DNA from: Megachile rotundata
Lineage: Eukaryota; Arthropoda; Insecta; Hymenoptera; Megachilidae
Assembly: GCF_050947335.1 (NCBI RefSeq)
Contig: NC_134993.1
Coordinates: 2,294,001 to 2,358,000, forward strand
DNA length: 64,000 nt
Reading direction: 5' to 3'
Positions 1-15,800 of this stretch are shown piece by piece. The notes beneath the pieces are model-generated. The model ran no database searches. It was given only the letters and a program-made list of their open reading frames with translations, and was not told the origin of the DNA. Numbering within the stretch: position 1 is the first letter of the stretch; each line of letters starts with the position of its first letter. The position numbers were made by a program, and so were the translations under genes.

Positions 1-944
1 ATCTCACAATCACAATCACACAATCACAATATCACAATCGCAATCACACAATCACAATAACACAATCAGACAATCACACAATCACACAATCACACAATCA
101 CACAATCACGATCACACAATCATGATCACACAATCACGATCACACAACCACGATCACACAATCACGATCACACAATCACGATCACACAATCACCATCACA
201 CAATCACCATCACACAATCACAATCACACAATCAAGGTCACACAATGACGATCACACAATCACCATCACACAATCACGACCACTCAATCACGATCACACA
301 ATCACGTTCACACAATCACAAACACACAGTCCCGACCACTCGATCACGATCACACAATCACGATCACACAGTCACGATCACACAATCACAATGACACAAT
401 CACAATATCACAATCGCAATCACACAATCACAATAGCACAATCAGACAATCACACAATCACACAATCACACAATCACACAATCACACAATCACACAATCA
501 CGATCACACAATCATGATCACACAATCACGATCACACAACCACGATCACACAATCACGATCACACAATCACCATCACACAATCACCATCACACAATCACA
601 ATCACACAATCAAGGTCACACAATGACGATCACACAATCACCATCACACAATCACGACCACTCAATCACGATCACACAATCACGTTCACACAATCACAAA
701 CACAGAGTCGCGATCACACGATCACGATCACACAATCACGATCACACAGTCACGATCACACAATCAGAATCACACAATCACAATCACACAACCACAATCA
801 CACAGTCACAATCCCACAATCACGATCACACAATCACGACCACACAGTCATGATCACACAATCACAATCATACAATCACAATCACACAATCACATTAACA
901 CAATCAAAATCACACAATCACAATCACACCATCAAGGTCACACA
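1..944. repeat. Left-edge segment, first part of higher-order copy L1
   Basis: This stretch begins inside the array. It holds two octamer-only runs (65-104 and 441-496) and rare CATGATC words at about 122 and 514. It also holds anchors near 245 and 623 and a CACAGAGTCGCG marker near 702. The same landmarks recur in the same order near 7314, 7714, 7837 and 7916, at offsets of 7,192 to 7,214 that drift by whole words. No gene is present; the open frames are repeat frames. Confidence 0.8.
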
Positions 945-1969
945 ATGACGATCACACAATCACCATCACACAATCACGATCACACAATCACAATCACACA
1001 ATCACGATCACACAATCACGATCACTCAATCACAATCACACAATTACAAACACACAGTCGCGATCACACGATCACGATCACACGACCACGATCACACGAT
1101 CACGATCACACAATCACAATCACACAATCAAGGCCACACAATGACGATCACACAATCACCATCACACAATCTCGACCACACAATCACGATCACACAATCA
1201 CGATCACACAATCACGTTCACACAATCACAAACACACAGTCGCGATCACTCGATCACGATCACACAATCACGATCACACAGTCACGATCACACAATCACA
1301 ATCGCACAATCACGATCACACAATCACGATCACACAATCAGGATCACACAATCACGATCACACAATCACCATCACACAATCACGATCACACAATCACGAT
1401 CACACAATCACGATCACACAATCACGATCACACAATCACATTAACACAATCAAAATCACACAATCACAATCACACCATCAAGGTCACACAATGACGATCA
1501 CACAATCACCATCACACAATCACGATCACACAATCACAATCACACAATCACGATCACTCAATCACAATCACACAATTACAAACACACAGTCGCGATCACA
1601 CGATCACGATCACACGACCACGATCACACGATCACGATCACACAATCACAATCACACAATCAAGGCCACACAATGACGATCACACAATCACCATCACACA
1701 ATCTCGACCACACAATCACGATCACACAATCACGATCACACAATCACGTTCACACAATCACAAACACACAGTCGCGATCACTCGATCACGATCACACAAT
1801 CACGATCACACAGTCACGATCACACAATCACAATCGCACAATCACGATCACACAATCACGATCACACAATCACGATCACACAATCACGATCACACAATCA
1901 CCATCACACAATCACGATCACACAATCACGATCACACAATCACGATCACACAATCACGATCACACAATC
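945..1969. repeat. Tandem pair of about 546 bp within L1
   Basis: The anchor at 945, the rare word CAATTACAAAC and the CTCGACC module at 1141 recur at 1491 and 1673. The offset is 546 bp (39 units), falling to 532 bp after one unit is lost near 1000. The first copy runs 945-1490. The second runs from 1491 to about 1969, where the first carries CACATTAACAC and the second switches to CACGCTCACGC. The other L copies near 8167 and 13309 show only one copy, so this looks like a local unequal-exchange product. Confidence 0.8.
1130..1150. repeat. Representative anchor word (AAGG...ATGACG)
   Basis: The word AAGG(T/C)CACACAATGACG is the most recognisable punctuation of the array. It recurs throughout the window, commonly at 150-550-bp spacing. 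It is usually followed by ATCACACAATCACC or its CCATC form. A subset continues with CTCGACC (for example 1141, 1673, 2343, 9103, 13505, 15221, 55065 and 59849). It supplies nearly every ATG in the + frames and a TGA that closes another frame. Confidence 0.85.
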
Positions 1970-4900
1970 ACGCTCACGCAATCACGATCACACAATCACG
2001 ACCACACAATCCCGATCACACAATCACGATCACACAATCACAAACACACAGTCGCGATCACACTATCACGATCACACAATCACAGTCACACAATCACATT
2101 CACACAATCACAATCACACAATCACAATCACAATCACGATCACACAGTCACGAACACACCATCACGATCACACAATCAAGGTCACACAATGACGATCACA
2201 CAATCACCATCACACAAACACGATCACTCAATCACAGTCACACAATCGCAAACACACAGTCGCGATCACACGATCACGATCGCACGACCACGATCACACG
2301 ATCACGATCACACAATCACAATCACACAATCAAGGCCACACAATGACGATCACACAATCACCATCACACAATCTCGACCACACAATCACGATCACACAAT
2401 CACGATCACACAATCACGTTCACACAATCACAAACACACAGTCGCGATCACTCGATCACGATCACACAATCACGATCGCACAGTCACGATCACACAATCA
2501 CAATCGCACAATCACGATCACACAATCACGATCACACAATCACGGTCACACAATCACGATCACACAATCACCATCACACAATCACGATCACACAATCACG
2601 ATCACACAATCACGATCACACAATCACCATCACACAATCACAATCACACAATCAAGGTCACACAATGACGATCACACAATCACCATCACACAACCACGAC
2701 CACACAATCACGATCACACAATCACGCTCACGCAATCACGATCACACAATCACGACCACACAATCACGATCACACAATCACGATCACACAATCACGATCA
2801 CACAATCACAAACACACAGTCGCGATCACACTATCACGATCACACAATCACAGTCACACAATCACAATCACACAATCACAATCACAATCACGATCACACA
2901 ATCACGCTCACGCAATCACGATCACACAATCACGACCACACAATCACGATCACACAATCACGATCACACAATCACGATCACACAATCACAAACACACAGT
3001 CGCGATCACACTATCACGATCACACAATCACAGTCACACAATCACAATCACACAATCACAATCACAATCACGATCACACAGTCACGAACACACCATCACG
3101 ATCACCCAATCAAGGCCACACAATGACGATCACACAATCACCATCACACAATCTCGACCACACAATCACGATCACACAATCACGATCACACAATCACGTT
3201 CACACAATCACAAACACACAGTCGCGATCACTCGATCACGATCACACAATCACGATCACACAGTCAGGATCACACAATCACAATCGCACAATCACGATCA
3301 CACAATCACGATCACACAATCACGATCACGATCACACAATCACCATCACACAATCACGATCACACAATCACGATCACACAATCACGATCACACAATCACC
3401 ATCACACAATCACAATCACACAATCAAGGTCACACAATGACGATCACACAATCACCATCACACAACCACGACCACACAATCACGATCACACAATCACGCT
3501 CACGCAATCACGATCACACAATCACGACCACACAATCACGATCACACAATCACAATCACACAATCACAAACACACAGTCGCGATCACACGATCACGATCA
3601 CACGATCACGATCACACAATCACAATCGCACAATCACGATCACACAATCACGATCACACAATCACGGTCACACAATCACGATCACACAATCACGATCACA
3701 CAATCACAAACACACTGTCGCGATCACACTATCACGATCACACAATCACAGTCACACAATCACAATCACACAATCACAATCACAATCACGATCACACAAT
3801 CACGAACACACCATCACGATCACACAATCAAGGTCACACAATGACGATCACACAATCACCATCACACAATCACGATCAGAAAATCACAATCACACAATCA
3901 CGATCACACAATCACGATCACACAATCACAATCACACAATCACAAACACACAGTCGCGATCACACGATCACGACCACACGATCACGATCACACAATCACA
4001 ATCACACAATCAATGTCACACAATGACGATCACACCATCACCATCACACAATCACGACCACACAATCACGATCACACAATCACAAACACACAGTCGCGAT
4101 CACTCGATCACGATCACACGATCACGATCACACAATCACAATCACACAATCAAGGTCACACAATGACGATCACACCATCACCATCACACAATCACGACCA
4201 CACAATCACGATCACACAATCACGATCACACAATCACAATCACACAATCACAATATCACAATCGCAATCAGACAATCACAATATCAAAATCAGACAATCA
4301 CACAATCACACAATCACACAATCACGATCACACTATCACGATCACACAATCACGATCACACAATCATGATCACACAATCACGATCACACAATCACGATCA
4401 CACAATCACCATCACACAATCACCATCACACAATCACCATCACACAATCACAATCACACAATCAAGGTCACACAATGACGATCACACAATCACCATCACA
4501 CAATCACGACCACTCAATCACGATCACACAATCACGATCACACAATCACGATCACACAATCACGTTCACACAATCACAAACACAGAGTCGCGATCACACG
4601 ATCACGATCACACAACCACGATCACACAGTCACGATCACACAATCACGATCACACAGTCACGATCACACAATCAGAGTCACACAATCACAATCACACAAC
4701 CACAATCACACAATCACACAGTCACAATCCCACAATCACGACCACACAGTCACGATCACACAATCATAATCATACAATCACAATCACACAATCACATTAA
4801 CACAATCAGACAATCACACAGTCACACAATCACGATCACACAATCACGATCACACAATCACGATCACACAATCACGATCACACAATCACGATCACACAAT

Positions 4901-5090
4901 CACGATCACACAATCACAATCACACAATCACAATCACACAATCACAATCACACAATCACAATCACACAATCAAAATCACACAATCACAATCACACAATCA
5001 AGGTCACACAATGACGATCACACAATCACCATCACACAATCTCGACCACACAATCACGATCACACAATCACCATCACACAATCACGATCA
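1970..5090. repeat. Higher-order copy L1, main body
   Basis: From 2343 to about 5090 the variant pattern repeats at 9103-11850, at an offset of 6,760 bp (6,746 over one short part where a unit is missing). Landmarks include CACGCTCACGCAATC words near 2725, 2905 and 3500, CACACTGTCGCG near 3710, CGATCAGAAAATC near 3875, and anchors at 2343, 2665, 3123, 3437, 3841 and 4475. Single-base differences are few: for example CACAGTCAGGATC near 3263 in this copy against CACAGTCACGATC in the other. Confidence 0.85.
4475..4800. repeat. Representative CACAGAGTCGCG module (about 320 bp)
   Basis: A module recurs as a block. It runs from an anchor with CACGACCACTCAATC through CACGTTCAC, CACAGAGTCGCG, CAGAGTCACAC and CACAACCACAATC to CACATTAACAC. 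Other copies lie at about 11235-11546, 12745-13085, 16597-16920, 21644-21969, 48162-48487, 51441-51752, 56473-56797 and 62348-62659. Truncated copies lie at about 29565, 34634, 52220, 57290 and 58063. Internal unit counts vary. It is useful as a landmark and has no coding or regulatory sign. Confidence 0.8.
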
Positions 5091-7313
5091 CACAATCACA
5101 AACACACAGTCGCGATCACACTATCACGATCACACAATCACAGTCACACAATCACAATCACACAATCACAATCACAATCACGATCACACAATCACGCTCA
5201 CGCAATCACGATCACACAATCACGACCACACAATCACGATCACACAATCACGATCACACAATCACGATCACACAATCACAAACACACAGTCGCGATCACA
5301 CTATCACGATCACACAATCACAGTCACACAATCACAATCACACAATCACAATCACAATCACGATCACACAGTCACGAACACACCATCACGATCACACAAT
5401 CAAGGTCACACAATGACGATCACACAATCACCATCACACGATCACGATCACTCAATCACAATCACACAATCACAAACACACAGTCGCGATCACACGATCA
5501 CGATCGCACGACCACGATCACACGATCACGATCACACAATCACAATCACCCAATCAAGGCCACACAATGACGATCACACAATCACCATCACACAATCTCG
5601 ACCACACAATCACGATCACACAATCACGATCACACAATCACGTTCACACAATCACAAACACACAGTCGCGATCACTCGATCACGATCACACAATCACGAT
5701 CACACAGTCACGATCACACAATCACAATCGCACAATCACGATCACACAATCACGATCACACAATCACGATCACACAATCACCATCACACAATCACGATCA
5801 CACAATCACGATCACACAATCACGATCACACAATCACCATCACACAATCACAATCACACAATCAAGGTCACACAATGACGATCACACAATCACCATCACA
5901 CAACCACGACCACACAATCGCGATCACACAATCACGCTCACGCAATCACGATCACACAATCACGACCACACAATCACGATCACACAATCACAATCACACA
6001 ATCACAAACACACAGTCGCGATCACACGATCACGATCACACGATCACGATCACACAATCACAATCGCACAATCACGATCACACAATCACGATCACACAAT
6101 CACGGTCACACAATCACGATCACACAATCACGATCACACAATCACAAACACACAGTCGCGATCACACAATCACGATCACACAATCACGGTCACACAATCA
6201 CGATCACACAATCACAATCACACAATCACAATCACACAATCACACTGTCACAATCCCACAATCACGATCACATAATCACGATCACACAGTCACGATCGCA
6301 CGATCGCGATCACACAATAACAATCACACAATCACAATCACACAATCACGAGCACACAATCACGATCACACAATCACCATCACACAATCACGATCACACA
6401 ATCGCGATCACACAATCACGATCACACTATCACGATCACACTATCACGATCACACAATCACAGTCACAGAATCACAATCACACAATCACAATCACAATCA
6501 CGATCACACAGTCACAATCACACAATCAGAGTCACACAATCACAATCACACAACCACAATCACACAATCACACAGCCACAATCCCACCACCACGATCACA
6601 CAATCACGACCACACATTCACGGTCACAAAATCACAATCACACAATCACAATCACACAATCACAATAACACAATCAGACAATCACACAGTCACACAATCA
6701 CGATCACACAATCACGATCACACAATCACGATCACACAATCGCGATCACACAATCACGATCACACAATCACGATCACACAATCACAATCACACAATCACA
6801 ATCACACAATCAAAATCACACAATCACAATCACACAATCAAGGTCACAAAATGACGATCACACAATCACCATCACACAATCACGATCACACAATCACAAT
6901 CACACAATCACGATCACACAACCACGATCACTCAATCACAATCACACAATCACAAACACACAGTTGCGATCACACGATCACGATCACACGATCACGATCA
7001 CACGACCACGATCACACAATCACAATCACACAATCAACGCCACACAATGACGATCACACAATCACCATCACACAATCTCGACCACACAATCACGATCACA
7101 CAATCACGATCACACAATCACGTTCACACAATCACAAACACACAGTCCCGACCACTCGATCACGATCACACAATCACGATCACACAGTCACGATCTCACA
7201 ATCACAATCACACAATCACAATATCACAATCGCAATCACACAATCACAATAACACAATCAGACAATCACACAATCACACAATCACACAATCACACAATCA
7301 CGATCACACAATC
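5091..7313. repeat. Mosaic segment between L1 and L2
   Basis: This part does not follow the L1/L2 register. About 5413-5770 matches 15067-15420 at offset 9,654, sharing CACCCAATCAAGG and CACACGATCACGATCACTC. About 6240-6640 shares rare words with 38210-38480, including GCACGATCGCGATC or its close form and CACATTCACGGTC, at offsets of 31,966 and 31,840. From about 7047 the CTCGACC anchor module returns. The five-octamer run at 7257-7296 sits just before the next copy. No gene is supported. Confidence 0.7.
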
Positions 7314-10300
7314 ATGATCACACAATCACGATCACACAACCACGATCACACAATCACGATCACACAATCACGATCACACAATCACCATCACACAATCACC
7401 ATCACACAATCACAATCACACAATCAAGGTCACACAATGACGATCACACAATCACCATCACACAATCACGACCACTCAATCACGATCACACAATCACGTT
7501 CACACAATCACAAACACACAGTCCCGACCACTCGATCACGATCACACAATCACGATCACACAGTCACGATCACACAATCACAATCACACAATCACAATAT
7601 CACAATCGCAATCACACAATCACAATAGCACAATCAGACACTCACACAATCACACAATCACACAATCACACAATCACACAATCACACAATCACACAATCA
7701 CGATCACACAATCATGATCACACAATCACGATCACACAACCACGATCACACAATCACGATCACACAATCACGATCACACAATCACCATCACACAATCACC
7801 ATCACACAATCACAATCACACAATCAAGGTCACACAATGACGATCACACAATCACCATCACACAATCACGACCACTCAATCACGATCACACAATCACGTT
7901 CACACAATCACAAACACAGAGTCGCGATCACACGATCACGATCACACAATCACGATCACACAGTCACGATCACACAATCAGAATTACACAATCACAATCA
8001 CACAACCACAATCACACAATCACACAGTCACAATCCCACAATCACGATCACACAATCACGACCACACAGTCATGATCACACAATCACAATCATACAATCA
8101 CAATCACACAATCACATTAACACAATCAAAATCACACAATCACAATCACACCATCAAGGTCACACAATGACGATCACACAATCACCATCACACAATCACG
8201 ATCACACAATCACAATCACACAATCACGATCACTCAATCACAATCACACAATTACAAACACACAGTCGCGATCACACGATCACGATCACACGACCACGAT
8301 CACACGATCACGATCACACAATCACAATCACACAATCAAGGCCACACAATGACGATCACACAATCACCATCACACAATCTCGACCACACAATCACGATCA
8401 CACAATCACGATCACACAATCACGTTCACACAATCACAAACACACAGTCGCGATCACTCGATCACGATCACACAATCACGATCACACAGTCACGATCACA
8501 CAATCACAATCGCACAATCACGATCACACAATCACGATCACACAATCACGATCACACAATCACGATCACACAATCACCATCACACAATCACGATCACACA
8601 ATCACGATCACACAATCACGATCACACAATCACGACCACACAATCACCATCACACAATCACAATCACACAATCAAGGCCACACAATGACGATCACACAAT
8701 AACCATCACACAACCACGACCACACAATCACGATCACACAATCACGCTCACGCAATCACGATCACACAATCACGACCACACAATCCCGATCACACAATCA
8801 CGATCACACAATCACAAACACACAGTCGCGATCACACTATCACGATCACACAATCACAGTCACACAATCACAGTCACACAATCACAATCACACAATCACA
8901 ATCACAATCACGAACACACCATCACGATCACACAATCAAGGTCACACAATGACGATCACACAATCACCATCACACAAACACGATCACTCAATCACAATCA
9001 CACAATCACAAACACACAGTCGCGATCACACGATCACGATCGCACGACCACGATCACACGATCACGATCACACAATCACAATCACACAATCAAGGCCACA
9101 CAATGACGATCACACAATCACCATCACACAATCTCGACCACACAATCACGATCACACAATCACGATCACACAATCACGTTCACACAATCACAAACACACA
9201 GTCGCGATCACTCGATCACGATCACACAATCACGATCGCACAGTCACGATCACACAATCACAATCGCACAATCACGATCACACAATCACGATCACACAAT
9301 CACGGTCACACAATCACGATCACACAATCACCATCACACAATCACGATCACAAAATCACGATCACACAATCACGAACACACAATCACCATCACACAATCA
9401 CAATCACACAATCAAGGTCACACAATGACGATCACACAATCACCATCACACAACCACGACCACACAATCACGATCACACAATCACGCTCACGCAATCACG
9501 ATCACACAATCACGACCACACAATCACGATCACACAATCACGATCACACAATCACGATCACACAATCACAAACACACAGTCGCGATCACACTATCACGAT
9601 CACACAATCACAGTCACACAATCACAATCACACAATCACAATCACAATCACGATCACACAATCACGCTCACGCAATCACGATCACACAATCACGACCACA
9701 CAATCACGATCACACAATCACGATCACACAATCACGATCACACAATCACAAACACACAGTCGCGATCACACTATCACGATCACACAATCACAGTCACACA
9801 ATCACAATCACACAATCACAATCACAATCACGATCACACAGTCACGAACACACCATCACGATCACCCAATCAAGGCCACACAATGACGATCACACAATCA
9901 CCATCACACAATCTCGACCACACAATCACGATCACACAATCACGATCACACAATCACGTTCACACAATCACAAACACACAGTCGCGATCACTCGATCACG
10001 ATCACACAATCACGATCACACAGTCACGATCACACAATCACAATCGCACAATCACGATCACACAATCACGATCACACAATCACGATCACGATCACACAAT
10101 CACCATCACACAATCACGATCACACAATCACGATCACACAATCACGATCACACAATCACCATCACACAATCACAATCACACAATCAAGGTCACACAATGA
10201 CGATCACACAATCACCATCACACAACCACGACCACACAATCACGATCACACAATCACGCTCACGCAATCACGATCACACAATCACGACCACACAATCACG

Positions 10301-11850
10301 ATCACACAATCACAATCACACAATCACAAACACACAGTCGCGATCACACGATCACGATCACACGATCACGATCACACAATCACAATCGCACAATCACGAT
10401 CACACAATCACGATCACACAATCACGGTCACACAATCACGATCACACAATCACGATCACACAATCACAAACACACTGTCGCGATCACACTATCACGATCA
10501 CACAATCACAGTCACACAATCACAATCACACAATCACAATCACAATCACGATCACACAATCACGAACACACCATCACGATCACACAATCAAGGTCACACA
10601 ATGACGATCACACAATCACCATCACACAATCACGATCAGAAAATCACAATCACACAATCACGATCACACAATCACGATCACACAATCACAATCACACAAT
10701 CACAAACACACAGTCGCGATCACACGATCACGATCACACGATCACGATCACACAATCACAATCACACAATCAATGTCACACAATGACGATCACACCATCA
10801 CCATCACACAATCACGACCACACAATCACGATCACACAATCACAAACACACAGTCGCGATCACTCGATCACGATCACACGATCACGATCACACAATCACA
10901 ATCACACAATCAAGGTCACACAATGACGATCACACCATCACCATCACACAATCACGACCACACAATCACGATCACACAATCACGATCACACAATCACAAT
11001 CACACAATCACAATATCACAATCGCAATCAGACAATCACAATATCAAAATCAGACAATCACACAATCACACAATCACACAATCACGATCACAATATCACG
11101 ATCACACAATCACGATCACACAATCATGATCACACAATCACGATCACACAATCACGATCACACAATCACCATCACACAATCACCATCACACAATCACCAT
11201 CACACAATCACAATCACACAATCAAGGTCACACAATGACGATCACACAATCACCATCACACAATCACGACCACTCAATCACGATCACACAATCACGATCA
11301 CACAATCACGTTCACACAATCACAAACACAGAGTCGCGATCACACGATCACGATCACACAACCACGATCACACAGTCACGATCACACAATCACGATCACA
11401 CAGTCACGATCACACAATCAGAGTCACACAATCACAATCACACAACCACAATCACACAATCACACAGTCACAATCCCACAATCACGACCACACAGTCACG
11501 ATCACACAATCATAATCATACAATCACAATCACACAATCACATTAACACAATCAGACAATCACACAGTCACACAATCACGATCACACAATCACGATCACA
11601 CAATCACGATCACACAATCACGATCACACAATCACGATCACACAATCACGATCACACAATCACGATCACACAATCACAATCACACAATCACAATCACACA
11701 ATCACAATCACACAATCACAATCACACAATCAAAATCACACAATCACAATCACACAATCAAGGTCACACAATGACGATCACACAATCACCATCACACAAT
11801 CTCGACCACACAATCACGATCACACAATCACCATCACACAATCACGTTCA
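7314..11850. repeat. Higher-order copy L2
   Basis: This is the second copy of the L block. 7314-9102 corresponds to 122-2342 with offsets falling from about 7,200 to 6,676 because L1 carries the extra 546-bp duplication. 9103-11850 corresponds to 2343-5090 at offset 6,760. It ends where L1 has CACACAGTCGCG and this copy switches to CACAATGTCACAATC near 11870. Copy-specific changes include GATCACAAAATC near 9350 and ACACAATAACC near 8695. The latter is shared with the third copy near 13853. Confidence 0.85.
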
Positions 11851-13308
11851 CACAATCACAGTCACACAATCACAATGTCACAATCGCAATCACACAATCA
11901 CAATAACAAAATCAGACAATCACACAATCACACAATCACACAATCACGATCACACAATCACGATCACACAATCACAATCACACAATCACAATGTCACAAT
12001 CGCAATCACACAATCACAATAACACAATCAGACAATCACACAATCACACAATCACACAATCACGATCACACAATCATGATCACACAATCACGATCACACA
12101 ATCACGATCACACAATCACGATCACACAATCACGATCACACAATCAAGGTCACACAATGACGATCACACAATCACCATCACACAATCACGATCAGACAAT
12201 CACAATCACACAATCACGATCACACAATCACGATCACACAATCACAATCACACAATCACAAACACACAGTCGCGATCACACGATCACGATCACACGATCA
12301 CGATCACACAATCACAATCACACAATCAAGGTCACACAATGACGATCACACCATCACCATCACACAATCACGACCACACAATCACGATCACACAATCACG
12401 ATCACACAATCACAATCACACAATCACAATATCACAATCGCAATCAGACAATCACACAATCACACAATCACACAATCACGATCACACTATCACGATCACA
12501 CAATCACGATCACACAATCACAATATCACAATCGCAATCAGACAATCACAATATCACAATCAGACAATCACACAATCACACAATCACACAATCACGATCA
12601 CACTATCACGATCACACAATCACGATCACACAATCACGATCACACAATCACGATCACACAATCACGATCACACAATCACGATCACACAATCACCATCACA
12701 CAATCACCATCACACAATCACAATCACACAATCAAGGTCACACAATGACGATCACACAATCACCATCACACAATCACGACCACTCAATCACGATCACACA
12801 ATCACGATCACACAATCACGATCACACAATCACGTTCACACAATCACAAACACAGAGTCGCGATCACACGATCACGATCACACAACCACGATCACACAGT
12901 CACGATCACACAATCACGATCACACAGTCACGATCACACAATCAGAGTCACACAATCACAATCACACAATCACAATCACACAACCACAATCACACAATCA
13001 CACAGTCACAATCCCACAATCACGACCACACAGTCACGATCACACAATCATAATCATACAATCACAATCACACAATCACATTAACACAATCAGACAATCA
13101 CACAGTCACACAATCACGATCACACAATCACGATCACACAATCACGATCACACAATCACGATCACACAATCACGATCACACAATCACGATCACACAATCA
13201 CGACCACACAGTCATGATCACACAATCACAATCATACAATCACAATCACACAATCACATTAACACAATCAAAATCACACAATCACAATCACACCATCAAG
13301 GTCACACA
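11851..13308. repeat. Segment between L2 and L3
   Basis: It is rich in octamer runs following ATCAGACA words (near 11913, 12028, 12450 and 12560) and in AATATCACAATCGCAATC words. A CACAGAGTCGCG module lies at about 12745-13085, ending in CACATTAACAC. It closes with CATGATC near 13213 and a CACATTAACACAATCAAAATC word that also precedes the anchor at 945 and the one near 8167. Nothing gene-like is present. Confidence 0.7.
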
Positions 13309-15800
13309 ATGACGATCACACAATCACCATCACACAATCACGATCACACAATCACAATCACACAATCACGATCACACAATCACGATCACTCAATCACAAT
13401 CACACAATTACAAACACACAGTCGCGATCACACGATCACGATCACACGACCACGATCACACGATCACGATCACACAATCACAATCACACAATCAAGGCCA
13501 CACAATGACGATCACACAATCACCATCACACAATCTCGACCACACAATCACGATCACACAATCACGATCACACAATCACGTTCACACAATCACAAACACA
13601 CAGTCGCGATCACTCGATCACGGTCACACAATCACGATCACACAGTCACGATCACACAATCACAATCGCACAATCACGATCACACAATCACGATCACACA
13701 ATCACGATCACACAATCACGATCACACAATCACCATCACACAATCACGATCACACAATCACGATCACACAATCACGATCACACAATCACGATCACACAAT
13801 CACCATCACACAATCACAATCACACAATCAAGGCCACACAATGACGATCACACAATAACCATCACACAACCACGACCACACAATCACGATCACACAATCA
13901 CGCTCACGCAATCACGATCACACAATCACGACCACACAATCACGATCACACAATCACGATCACACAATCACAAACACACAGTCGCGATCACACTATCACG
14001 ATCACACAATCACAGTCACACAATCACAGTCACACAATCACAATCACACAATCACAATCACAATCACGATCACACAGTCACGAACACACCATCACGATCA
14101 CACAATCAAGGTCACACAATGACGATCACACAATCACCATCACACAAACACGATCACTCAATCACAATCACACAATCACAAACACACAGTCGCGATCACA
14201 CGATCACGATCGCACGACCACGATCACACGATCACGATCACACAATCACAATCACACAATCAAGGCCACACAATGACGATCACACAATCACCATCACACA
14301 ATCTCGACCACACAATCACGATCACACAATCACGATCACACAATCACGTTCACACAATCACAAACACACAGTCGCGATCACTCGATCACGATCACACAAT
14401 CACGATCACACAGTCACGATCACACAATCACAATCGCACAATCACGATCACACAATCACGATCACACAATCACGGTCACACAATCACGATCACACAATCA
14501 CCATCACACAATCACGATCACACAATCACGATCACACAATCACGATCACACAATCACCATCACACAATCACAATCACACAATCAAGGTCACACAATGACG
14601 ATCACACAATCACCATCACACAACCACGACCACACAATCACGATCACACAATCACGCTCACGCAATCACGATCACACAATCACGACCACACAATCACGAT
14701 CACACAATCACGATCACACAATCACGATCACACAATCACAAACACACAGCCGCGATCACACTATCACGATCACACAATCACAGTCACACAATCACAATCA
14801 CACAATCACAATCACAATCACGATCACACAATCACGCTCACGCAATCACGATCACACAATCACGACCACACAATCACGATCACACAATCACGATCACACA
14901 ATCACGATCACACAATCACGATCACACAATCACAAACACACAGTCGCGATCACACTATCACGATCACACAATCACAGTCACACAATCACAATCACACAAT
15001 CACAATCACAATCACGATCACACAGTCACGAACACACCATCACGATCACACAATCAAGGTCACACAATGACGATCACACAATCACCATCACACGATCACG
15101 ATCACTCAATCACAATCACACAATCACAAACACACAGTCGCGATCACACGATCACGATCGCACGACCACGATCACACGATCACGATCACACAATCACAAT
15201 CACCCAATCAAGGCCACACAATGACGATCACACAATCACCATCACACAATCTCGACCACACAATCACGATCACACAATCACGATCACACAATCACGTTCA
15301 CACAATCACAAACACACAGTCGCGATCACTCGATCACGATCACACAATCACGATCACACAGTCACGATCACACAATCACAATCGCACAATCACGATCACA
15401 CAATCACGATCACACAATCACGATCACACAATCACGATCACACAATCACCATCACACAATCACGATCACACAATCACGATCACACAATCACGATCACACA
15501 ATCACCATCACACAATCACAATCACACAATCAAGGTCACACAATGACGATCACACAATCACCATCACACAACCACGACCACACAATCACGATCACACAAT
15601 CACGCTCACGCAATCACGATCACACAATCACGACCACACAATCACGATCACACAATCACAATCACACAATCACAAACACACAGTCGCGATCACACGATCA
15701 CGATCACACGATCACGATCACACAATCACAATCGCACAATCACGATCACACAATCACGATCACACAATCACGGTCACACAATCACGATCACACAATCACG
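13309..15800. repeat. Higher-order copy L3, left part
   Basis: Anchors at 13309, 13505, 14273, 14595, 15067, 15221 and 15543 match those of L2. The offsets rise stepwise from 5,142 through 5,156 and 5,170 to 5,346. The anchor at 13309 has the extra unit seen at 945 rather than the shorter form at 1491. The jump from 5,170 to 5,346 marks material present here but absent from L2, around 14890-15540. The segment matching 5413-5770 lies inside it. Confidence 0.8.
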
